A stretch of DNA of 43,091 nt. Source: Flavobacterium branchiophilum NBRC 15030 = ATCC 35035. GTDB taxonomy: Bacteria; Bacteroidota; Bacteroidia; Flavobacteriales; Flavobacteriaceae. The notes below the pieces were generated by a model, which did no database searches, was not told the origin of the DNA, and saw only the letters and a list, made by a program, of their open reading frames with translations. The stretch is from positions 1 to 43,091 of the forward strand of contig NZ_MUGT01000015.1 in the NCBI RefSeq assembly GCF_002217205.1. Reading direction: 5' to 3'. The position numbers and the translations under genes are program-made. Numbering within the stretch: the stretch's first letter is position 1; each line of letters opens with the position of its first letter. Positions 26,255 through 33,114 of the stretch are shown here, piece after piece.

Positions 26255-28233
26255 TTACTTGTTCGCATTCTTCCAATGCGGCGAGTTATGGTAACTTTTA
26301 GCTTATTATATTCATTAATCATAGATAAAATTTCGGTTTTGTCTATGATTTTTGGATTTAATACCTCTTGTATTAATTCTGTATTAACCTGTGTTATCAA
26401 GTGTTCTCTGTATGCAATTATAGTATCTGTAACTAATCTTTGCAAAACTTCTTCATTGTGCTTGTCTTTTACTACAACTTGTTTTTTGTCAAACCAGCCA
26501 TGTAACTGGTATTTTTCATCGTCCATTAACAAATCTGTTAATACTTGCGAATATGCTGGCTGAACCGTGTGTATATAATTTTTTGAATCCAATTGTTCAT
26601 TTCTAAGATAAATCCCAACCAAATCTTCATAAATTCCTCTGAAAATATCATTTGAAAAGGCTACTTCATCTTCCTGAAGGTTCATATAAATGATTTCAAA
26701 TATTTTGTTTTCAATTTTTTCGACTATCCATTTTTCTTTTCCTGTTTCGTCAATTTTTAAAAAAACATTGTCGTATTCAATTTTTTCATTTCCATAAAGC
26801 AATAATATCCCTATAATAGATTTTTCTAACTGATGCAATAAATCAACTTTGGATTCTTGTACCACTGGAGTGGCTTTTTGAACTTCAAATGTTTTGGTGT
26901 TTTTGATTTGTTTTTTTTGATCATCTGATAGGTTTTTTTGAAACATTTGTGCCAAAGTATTTTGCAATACTTGTTCAGAAATATCCATAATTCTAGAACA
27001 CTCTTGGATATAAATTTCTCGTTGGATACGATCTGGTATTTTAGAAATACTAACGACCATATCCCTAATCAAATCCGCCTTTTTGATGGGGTCGTTTTGT
27101 GCTTCATCCATCAATAACGAAGCTTTAAATTGAATGAAATCTTTTGCGTTTTTTTCTAAATAAGAAGTTAAAACGTCATAAGTATTTTTTTTTGCAAAAC
27201 TATCTGGATCTTCTCCATCAGGAAAAGTACATACTTTGACATTCATACCTTCTTCTAAAATCAGGTCGATACCTCTAATCGAGGCCCTTAATCCAGCAGC
27301 ATCACCATCAAAAAGTACCGTAATATTTTTGGTTAAACGGTTAATTAATCGGATTTGATCGGGTGTTAATGCCGTACCCGATGAGGCTACAACATTTTCA
27401 ATACCCGATTGATGAAATTGAATAACATCTGTATATCCTTCGACTAAATAACAATTATTTTGCTTAGAAATGGCTTGTTTTGCCTGAAAAATACCATACA
27501 AAACTTTTGATTTATGATATATTTCGCTTTCTGGTGAGTTTAAATATTTGGCAGCTTTTTTGTCATTTGTCAAAATTCTACCGCCAAAACCTAATGTTCT
27601 GCCCGACATACTTTCTATAGGAAACATGACTCTGCCTTTAAATCTATCAAAAGGTCTGTCGTCTTTTGGAATGGATAGGCCTGTGCTAATCAAAAAGTCC
27701 AATTTGTAGCCTTGTCCTAGAGCTTCTTTAGTAAAGGCATCCCAAGTTTCGGGAGAATACCCAAGATTAAATTTTTTGATGGTTTCGAGTGTAAAACCCC
27801 TTTCTTTGAAATAAGTTAAACCAATTGCCTTACCTTCTTCGAGGTTTAATAATGTATTTTGAAAATATTTTTTTGCAAATTCAGATACTAAATACATACT
27901 TTCTTTAGCGTCAAATTTCATTTTATCATCGTCCGATTGTACGGTTTCTTCCAATTCGATATTGTACTTTTTGGCTAAATACCTGATGGCTTCTGGATAT
28001 GTAAAATGTTCGTGTTCCATCAAAAAGGTGACAGCATTGCCCCCTTTGCCTGAACTAAAATCTTTCCAAATTTGTTTGACTGGCGACACCATAAAAGATG
28101 GCGAACGTTCGTCTGAAAAAGGGCTCAATCCTTTTAAATTGGAACCAGCCCGTTTTAAATTTACGAAATCGCCAATTACCTCCTCTATTCGAGCAGTTTC
28201 AAACACGGTTTCTATTGATGATTTTGAAATCAT
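26251..28233 (-). CDS. dnaG: DNA primase DnaG (zinc ligands replaced)
   Basis: Primase that makes RNA primers at the fork with DnaB. The start is set at 28233 (MISKSSIETVFETARIEEVIG), giving 660 residues; 36 upstream codons remain open only because they run through an interspersed repeat. Order: CHC2-like N-terminal domain, primase catalytic core with YTDVIQFHQSGIENVVASSGTAL and the TOPRIM VLFDGDAAGLRA, then a C-terminal DnaB-interaction region. Oddly, the four zinc ligands of the CHC2 ribbon are replaced: LSPFSDERSPSF and WKDFSSGKGG give S37, S40, D58 and S61 where CPFH and CFGCG are usual. The fold's other conserved residues remain, so the protein looks functional. Confidence 0.95.
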   Translation of the reverse strand: MISKSSIETVFETARIEEVIGDFVNLKRAGSNLKGLSPFSDERSPSFMVSPVKQIWKDFSSGKGGNAVTFLMEHEHFTYPEAIRYLAKKYNIELEETVQSDDDKMKFDAKESMYLVSEFAKKYFQNTLLNLEEGKAIGLTYFKERGFTLETIKKFNLGYSPETWDAFTKEALGQGYKLDFLISTGLSIPKDDRPFDRFKGRVMFPIESMSGRTLGFGGRILTNDKKAAKYLNSPESEIYHKSKVLYGIFQAKQAISKQNNCYLVEGYTDVIQFHQSGIENVVASSGTALTPDQIRLINRLTKNITVLFDGDAAGLRASIRGIDLILEEGMNVKVCTFPDGEDPDSFAKKNTYDVLTSYLEKNAKDFIQFKASLLMDEAQNDPIKKADLIRDMVVSISKIPDRIQREIYIQECSRIMDISEQVLQNTLAQMFQKNLSDDQKKQIKNTKTFEVQKATPVVQESKVDLLHQLEKSIIGILLLYGNEKIEYDNVFLKIDETGKEKWIVEKIENKIFEIIYMNLQEDEVAFSNDIFRGIYEDLVGIYLRNEQLDSKNYIHTVQPAYSQVLTDLLMDDEKYQLHGWFDKKQVVVKDKHNEEVLQRLVTDTIIAYREHLITQVNTELIQEVLNPKIIDKTEILSMINEYNKLKVTITRRIGRMRTSN

Positions 28234-28269
28234 ATTTTTTTTTTTAGGACTAAATTCTATTTTAATTTG

Positions 28270-28466
28270 GCATTTTATAGGGATAGCATTGGAAATCCTT
28301 TTAGCCCCCCCCCAGCCCCCAAAAGGGGTGTTGTCTTGCACGAATATAGTTTCTGAATGTGGTAATCAAAAAAGATTTTTTCACAATATTATATGTCTTT
28401 TGGAGTTCAATGAACGTTGTTTGAAACGGATAGCTCGAGCCTTGTGGTAACACCCAAAAGATGTTT
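28270..28466. repeat. Interspersed repeat, uninterrupted copy (A)
   Basis: This copy contains AGGGATAGCATTGGAAATCC, a C-rich block with a run of nine C followed by AGCCCCCAAAAGGGG, then TTGCACGAATATAG, TTTCTGAATG, and TTTGAAACGGATAGCTCGAG. The same blocks recur in the same order, inverted, at 31592-31906. It fills the gap between dnaG and the M3 peptidase gene and supplies the spurious N-terminal extension of the dnaG frame. No gene lies in it. Confidence 0.75.
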
Positions 28467-28508
28467 AGCCTATTTGCTTTTTTAATTAGAATTTAGCCGA
28501 TTTTAGTA

Positions 28509-30542
28509 TTAGATTAGTCCTGCTCTTTTCAAAAGAGCTTCGGGTTTTGGTTCTTGTCCTCTAAATTTTTTGTACAAGTCCATTGGATGCTGCGTTCCAC
28601 CCTGCGAAAGTACATGATCTTTAAATAATTGTGCTATTTTTGGATTAAAAATACCATTTTCTTTAAAAAATTCAAACGCATCGGCATCTAAAACCTCTGC
28701 CCATTTGTAGCTATAATAACCCGAGGAATAGCCTCCTTGAAAAATGTGTGAAAAAGACACGCTCATGCAGTTTTCATCTACATCTGGATAAAATGTTAAT
28801 GGATCAAATACTGTTTTTTCAAATGCTTTAATATCTTGAATTTTGGACGGATCATTGGCATGAAAAGCCATGTCCAACAATCCAAAACTTAACTGACGCA
28901 TGGTGGCCAATCCTTGTTGAAAACTGGCACTTTCTTTAATTTTTTCGATATATTCTTGAGGAATCACTTCGCCTGATTGATAATGTTTTGCAAATAGGCT
29001 TAAAGCTTCTGGTTCATAGCACCAATTCTCCATGATTTGACTAGGCAATTCTACAAAATCCCAATATACAGATGTTCCAGACAAGCTCGGATAGGTGGTA
29101 TTGGCTAAAATACCATGTAATCCATGTCCAAATTCATGAAAAAGAGTCGTTACCTCGTTGAAAGTCAGCAATGACGGTTTGGTATCGGTAGGTTTTGTAA
29201 AATTGCAAACATTTGAAATGTGAGGTCTTTCGTTGAAATGGTTTTGAATCATTTGACTTTTAAAAGAAGTCATCCAAGCACCATTTCGTTTGCCTTTTCT
29301 TGGGAAAAAATCTGCATAAAATAAAGCTACAAAATTGTCATTTTGATCGACAACTTTATAAGTAATTACATCTTGATGGTATTTTTCTATATCGAATATT
29401 TCTACAAATTGTATTCCGTATAATTTTTGGGCAATGGTAAATGCACCTTGTAAAACATTATCGAGCTTGAAATAAGGTTTCAACATTTCGTCGTCTAATT
29501 GAAATAATTTTTGTTTCAATTTTTCAGAATAATAAGCACCATCCCATTTTTCGAGGGTTTGAATACCGTCTAATTCCAAAGCAAATTGAGATAATGCTTC
29601 AAACTCTTTTTGGGCAGCAGGTTTTGCTTTTAGTACCAAATCATTAAGAAAAGTAATGACTGTATTAGGATTTTTAGCCATTCTTTCTTCCAAAACAAAA
29701 TCAGCATGTGATTGATACCCTAATAATTGGGCCCTTTCAAAACGTAAATTGGCAATTTGTAACGTAATTTTTTGATTATCAAATGGGTTGTTTTGAAAAG
29801 CTTTTTGGCCTGCTGCAATCGTAATTTCTTTTCGCAACTGTCTATTTTCAGAATAGGTTACAAATGGAATATAACTTGGATGGTCTAATGTAAAGACCCA
29901 TCCCACAACATTTTTTGCTTTTGCTTCAGCCTGGGCTGCTTCGATTACTCCTTCGGGCAAGCCTTTTAAATCCTCGACATTTGTAATATGCAGCATATAA
30001 TTGTTGGTTTCCGCCAATACATTTTCGCCAAAAGTCAATTTCAATGAAGCCAATTGAGTATCAATTTCACGTAGTTTTGATTTTTGATCTTCGTTTAACA
30101 AAGCTCCATTTCTTACAAAATTTTTGTATTTGCTATTCAAAAGTGTCAGTTGCTCTGAATTTAGGTTTAATTGATTGATTTGGCTGTAAACGGTTTTGAT
30201 TTTTTCAAACAATTGTACATTTAAAGTGATATCATTACTAAACGCTGTTAATAAAGGTGCTATTTCTTGGGCCAATTGTTGCAAGGCATCGGACGTTTCT
30301 GCTGCATTAAGGTTGAAAAAAAGACTTGAAATACGTTCTAATTTGGCACCCGAAAATTCCAATGCTTCTATCGTATTCTGAAAACTAGGGCTTTCATTTT
30401 GATTCAAAATTGCCTCTATTTCGGCTTTTGCTTCCTCAATAGCTTGTAAAAACAACGGTTTAAAGTCGTCAATTGCTATTTTAGAAAATGGAGTACTGTC
30501 AAATTTAGTTTGATATGGAAAAGTTATTGGCGTCATTTTCAT
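28509..30542 (-). CDS. M3-family zinc oligopeptidase (dipeptidyl carboxypeptidase / oligopeptidase A type)
   Basis: A 677-residue peptidase, the usual size for Dcp or PrlC. The active site is H469-E-F-G-H473 (TLFHEFGHGLHGIL) with the downstream ligand in ENWCYEPEALSLF-type text (PSQIMENWCYE). Other M3 blocks are FYADFFPRKGKRNGAWMTSF and GGYSSGYYSYKWAEVLDADAFEFF. No signal peptide is present, so it is probably cytosolic and degrades imported or waste peptides. That would fit with the SusCD/protease locus, but the two are not adjacent. Dcp versus OpdA specificity is not decidable from reading. Confidence 0.93.
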   Translation of the reverse strand: MKMTPITFPYQTKFDSTPFSKIAIDDFKPLFLQAIEEAKAEIEAILNQNESPSFQNTIEALEFSGAKLERISSLFFNLNAAETSDALQQLAQEIAPLLTAFSNDITLNVQLFEKIKTVYSQINQLNLNSEQLTLLNSKYKNFVRNGALLNEDQKSKLREIDTQLASLKLTFGENVLAETNNYMLHITNVEDLKGLPEGVIEAAQAEAKAKNVVGWVFTLDHPSYIPFVTYSENRQLRKEITIAAGQKAFQNNPFDNQKITLQIANLRFERAQLLGYQSHADFVLEERMAKNPNTVITFLNDLVLKAKPAAQKEFEALSQFALELDGIQTLEKWDGAYYSEKLKQKLFQLDDEMLKPYFKLDNVLQGAFTIAQKLYGIQFVEIFDIEKYHQDVITYKVVDQNDNFVALFYADFFPRKGKRNGAWMTSFKSQMIQNHFNERPHISNVCNFTKPTDTKPSLLTFNEVTTLFHEFGHGLHGILANTTYPSLSGTSVYWDFVELPSQIMENWCYEPEALSLFAKHYQSGEVIPQEYIEKIKESASFQQGLATMRQLSFGLLDMAFHANDPSKIQDIKAFEKTVFDPLTFYPDVDENCMSVSFSHIFQGGYSSGYYSYKWAEVLDADAFEFFKENGIFNPKIAQLFKDHVLSQGGTQHPMDLYKKFRGQEPKPEALLKRAGLI

Positions 30543-30579
30543 TTTTTTTATTATTTTTCAAAAAAAAGTCATTAAATTG

Positions 30580-30609
30580 TTGTTTAATAGATAAAACTTT
30601 TTATATTTG
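30580..30609 (+). promoter_or_regulatory. Promoter-like site without a downstream gene
   Basis: TTG at 30580-30582, a 19-nt spacer and TATATTTG at 30602-30609 match the Bacteroidota consensus on the plus strand. No plus-strand coding region follows. A terminator lies about 105 nt downstream. Confidence 0.45.
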
Positions 30610-30615
30610 TACCGA

Positions 30616-30747
30616 ATTATTTTATTTATTATTTTTTTTTAAATTAATTTTGAAATTATTTTTTTTACACCCAAATAAAAGATATTTTAATTTCATTATT
30701 AATAGATTTTCAGGAAGTCCCTAATTAATTTTAGGGACTTTTTTTAT
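30616..30747 (+). ncRNA. Candidate small RNA (predicted only)
   Basis: A consensus-like promoter (30580-30609) followed by an intrinsic terminator, with no convincing ORF between, suggests a plus-strand transcript of about 130 nt. Its 3' end would overlap the last codon of the purE gene on the other strand. The body is AT-rich and shows little structure other than the final hairpin. It matches no RNA family I recognise. Confidence 0.3.
30715..30745 (+). terminator. Hairpin terminator between the M3 peptidase and purE genes
   Basis: AAGTCCCTAA (30715-30724) pairs with TTAGGGACTT (30731-30740), loop TTAATT, followed by a T run on the plus strand. On the minus strand the stem is preceded by A residues but followed by CCTGAAAATC, so it is a weak terminator for purE. 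Confidence 0.65.
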
Positions 30748-31223
30748 TTTAAACTTTTTGATGCCTTTATTACGGATTCTTTTAATGTTTCTTTGTACAA
30801 AATTATTTTATCTAAAACTCTATTATTTTGACTTCCAATAATTTGTGCGGCTAAAATGCCCGCATTTTTTGCACCATTAAGTGCTACGGTAGCCACAGGA
30901 ACACCGCCTGGCATTTGCAAAATGGATAAAACAGAATCCCATCCATCGATAGAATTGCTAGATTTTACGGGTACTCCGATTACGGGCAACGGACTCATGG
31001 AGGCGACCATCCCTGGCAAATGTGCTGCACCACCAGCCCCTGCAATAATGACAGAAATGCCTCTTGTATGTGCGTTTTTACTGAAATCAAATAATTTTTC
31101 GGGCGTTCGGTGTGCCGAAACAATGTCGACTTCCGTTTCGATTCCAAATTCTTTTAAAATGTCGATGGCGTCTTGCATTACGGGCATATCCGAGATGCTT
31201 CCCATGATGATGGCTATTTTCAT
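30744..31223 (-). CDS. purE: N5-carboxyaminoimidazole ribonucleotide mutase PurE
   Basis: Converts N5-CAIR to CAIR in purine synthesis. The 159-residue protein has GSISDMPVMQDA (8-19), IVSAHRTPEKLFDF with the conserved histidine, IIAGAGGAAHLPGMVA, and SLLSILQMPGGVPVATVA-like text, all matching class I PurE. purK, often beside purE in this group, is not in the window; a repeat nest lies directly upstream, so a former neighbour may have been separated. Confidence 0.96.
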   Translation of the reverse strand: MKIAIIMGSISDMPVMQDAIDILKEFGIETEVDIVSAHRTPEKLFDFSKNAHTRGISVIIAGAGGAAHLPGMVASMSPLPVIGVPVKSSNSIDGWDSVLSILQMPGGVPVATVALNGAKNAGILAAQIIGSQNNRVLDKIILYKETLKESVIKASKSLK

Positions 31224-31320
31224 ATCAGCCCCCTATCCCAAGCCCCCCATCCCCCGAAGGAGGAGTAGCTACACTGGGAAATCCTACTAGGGGTGAGTAG
31301 GGTTTTTAATGGTTTTAATT

Positions 31321-31543
31321 TTATGGAACAATGTTCCAAATATCAATATTGAATTCTTCTTGAATGGCTCTTAAATAGGAATACGTTTTTTTTATTTTTT
31401 ACTTTCTTTTGAAAGTAAAACAATTAAATCATTGGTATCAACCTCATTGGTTTGGCAAAATATTTTTCTCCTGAATAAATTGTCCTATTTTCAAAATCTT
31501 TATGAAAAAAGTTGGTAACAAAAACAACAAGGCTAAAAAATGA
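31321..31543 (-). pseudogene. Possible remnants of an unknown gene
   Basis: Two minus-strand stretches read like protein but lack starts. At 31424-31543: SFFSLVVFVTNFFHKDF then ENRTIYSGEKYFAKPMRLIP and a stop. At 31321-31390: TYSYLRAIQEEFNIDIWNIV and a stop. They are in different frames, separated by the hairpin TTTTACTTTC (31397-31406)/GAAAGTAAAA (31411-31420). They could be pieces of one broken gene. The family is not recognised. Confidence 0.3.
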
Positions 31544-31591
31544 CTACCCTTGTTATTTTTAGTTATATTCTAATTAGTACAGCAAATTAGA

Positions 31592-31906
31592 TGAAGCCTG
31601 TTTTGGGGATTCCTACAAGGGTCGGGCTATCCGTTTCAAACTTTTTTGACACCCATTCAGAAGCTGTATTTGTGCAATACTCCTTCCCTTTTTTTGTGTA
31701 ATGTCATTAGGTTAAGTATTATTTTGTCATTTCGACCAAAGGGAGAAACGTTAGTTCAGCGAAGCTAAATCACATAACTAGAACAACTAATGCGATTCCT
31801 CCTTCGTCGGTATGACAAAACAGTGTCTATATTACTTAATGACATTGCCACTTTGGGGGCAAGGGACTTCTAAAGAATTTCCACTACTATCCCTAACGCA
31901 AAATGC
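31592..31906. repeat. Interspersed repeat, inverted and interrupted copy (B)
   Basis: Read on the minus strand, this copy holds the same ordered blocks as 28270-28466: TTAGGGATAGTAGTGGAAAT, TTGCCCCCAAAGTGG, then after an interruption TTGCACAAATACAG, CTTCTGAATGG, and TTTGAAACGGATAGCCCGAC. The interruption is the palindromic element at 31700-31846. The two copies are in opposite orientation 3 kb apart, around the M3 peptidase and purE genes. Confidence 0.75.
31700..31846. mobile_element. 147-bp palindromic MITE-like element inside repeat copy B
   Basis: Outer imperfect inverted repeats are AATGTCATTAggtTAAGTA (31700-31718) and TACTTAATGACATT (31833-31846). Inner arms TTTTGTCATTTCGACCAAAG (from 31722) and CTTCGTCGGTATGACAAAA (to 31820) also pair. 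The whole would fold into a long cruciform or hairpin. Similar TGTCATTTCGAC palindromes are, from memory, common between genes in Flavobacteriia. There is no ORF, so any movement would need a transposase from elsewhere. Confidence 0.6.
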
Positions 31907-31936
31907 TGTTAATAATTAGAATATAACCTTATTGTT

Positions 31937-33049
31937 TTAATACTCTCTGTTGTTGAAAAAGCTTATTAATTCGTCAAAATCCAAATCGTATAATTGCATT
32001 TGCCGTTTCTTTTCTTTCAATTTGGCTTTTATGGCTTTGGTAAATCCATTTTTTAATTTATATTTTTTTAATAATTGTAGTGTTATTTCAGCATTTTCTT
32101 CTAATTTAATATTAAATTTCTTGATTTTGTTTAAAATTGTTTGTTCTTTTATCGCATAAAAATTTTGATAATAAAAAGACGTGTCTTCATAATTGTTTTT
32201 AATTTTCCAATTTTCAACTTCCAAAAGATTGATTTTTTCGTTTAATTGTTTGATAATATTTTTTTGATTTTTTTCATTTAATGTCAACCCCACTGTATTT
32301 TCTGGGTCAATCATGATCCAAAGTGATAAAATTTCATAATAATCTCTGTTTTCCCAAGCTGTGGTTAAGCTTTTCATCAAACTTTCTTTTGCTAGTTTAT
32401 CTTCATCAGACTTGCATAAATCAGGATGCACTATTTTGGCTAATTTTTTATACAATTTTTGAAAATCAATATCTGTTTTTTCAACCTTTTCCTGTGCTGC
32501 TTGTTGGGTTTCAAAAGCGGCTTTTTCTTTTATTTTTTCGTAAATTTTTTGTTTAAATTCTGGCGAATTAAAGTCATTACAATCAAAATCATCTGGATCC
32601 ACATCTAAACCCATTTGTTCCATCATCATTTCGAAAGCTATTCTATTAAGGTCTTCGTTTTCTTGTTCTTGATTTATCAATAATTGTTGAAAAAATACCG
32701 TAGTTTTTTCTCTTAATTTATCAGAAACACCACCAAAATTTTCTATAAAACTCAAATCATTTTGAATAATTTCTAATACTATTTCCATTTCATCTTCAGA
32801 AAAAAGATCTTCTGATGTGTTATCAATTAAAAACTCAATATGTTGTTCCTTGATTGCTAAAAAAGTGGTTACTTTATCTTTTGCAACATCATTAAAAAGG
32901 TTTTTTAAATAGATAATTTTATCCAATAATTTTTCATTATCTGCTTTTAATTTTTCTATTTTGAGACTTTTTTTGGCAATGTCTTCCATTTTTTTGTTCT
33001 TCTTTTCGCCTTCAGATTGCTTCAGAATAATTTGAATTTTATCAGTCAT
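31937..33049 (-). CDS. J-domain-like coiled-coil protein
   Basis: A 370-residue protein with no close family recognised. An N-terminal coiled coil (about 10-50, ending KLKADNEKLLDKIIYLKNLF) is followed by an acidic helical region (SEDEMEIVLEIIQNDLSF, GLDVDPDDFDCNDFN). A J-domain-like core then appears near 195-235: DIDFQKLYKKLAKIVHPDLC and KESLMKSLTTAWENRDYYEIL, including the HPD tripeptide needed to stimulate DnaK ATPase. A second coiled coil and a basic tail (KAIKAKLKEKKRQMQLYDLDFDELI) follow. A DnaK/Hsp70 co-chaperone role is inferred from HPD only. It is single, between hutU and the repeat nest. Confidence 0.75.
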   Translation of the reverse strand: MTDKIQIILKQSEGEKKNKKMEDIAKKSLKIEKLKADNEKLLDKIIYLKNLFNDVAKDKVTTFLAIKEQHIEFLIDNTSEDLFSEDEMEIVLEIIQNDLSFIENFGGVSDKLREKTTVFFQQLLINQEQENEDLNRIAFEMMMEQMGLDVDPDDFDCNDFNSPEFKQKIYEKIKEKAAFETQQAAQEKVEKTDIDFQKLYKKLAKIVHPDLCKSDEDKLAKESLMKSLTTAWENRDYYEILSLWIMIDPENTVGLTLNEKNQKNIIKQLNEKINLLEVENWKIKNNYEDTSFYYQNFYAIKEQTILNKIKKFNIKLEENAEITLQLLKKYKLKNGFTKAIKAKLKEKKRQMQLYDLDFDELISFFNNREY

Positions 33050-33114
33050 GTTATTGGGTTTATGAATTGAAATATGATTTTACAAAAATAATAATTAAAT
33101 GTTTAACCCCACTA

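Larger units (their letters stand above)
31224..31936. other. Gene-free repeat nest with coding debris
   Basis: About 700 bp without an intact gene. From left to right: a C-rich repeat after the purE start (31228-31310, AGCCCCC blocks, CCCCCGAAGGAGG, and ACTAGGGGTGAGTAGGG), two short coding-like fragments on the minus strand (31321-31390 and 31424-31543), a 10-bp hairpin between them (31397-31420), then interspersed repeat copy B interrupted by a palindromic mini-element. The region appears to be a landing site for repeats and decay. Confidence 0.7.

Noticed and set aside
28234..28341. N-terminal 36-residue extension of DnaG
   Set aside because: The codons come from the C-rich interspersed repeat and the conserved primase start follows at 28233.
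27962..28450. 162-codon plus-strand ORF antisense to the dnaG start
   Set aside because: It lies mostly opposite conserved primase sequence and then runs through an interspersed repeat.
30856..31290. 144-codon plus-strand ORF opposite purE
   Set aside because: It is the complement of conserved PurE motifs and ends in a C-rich repeat; no start signal is seen.
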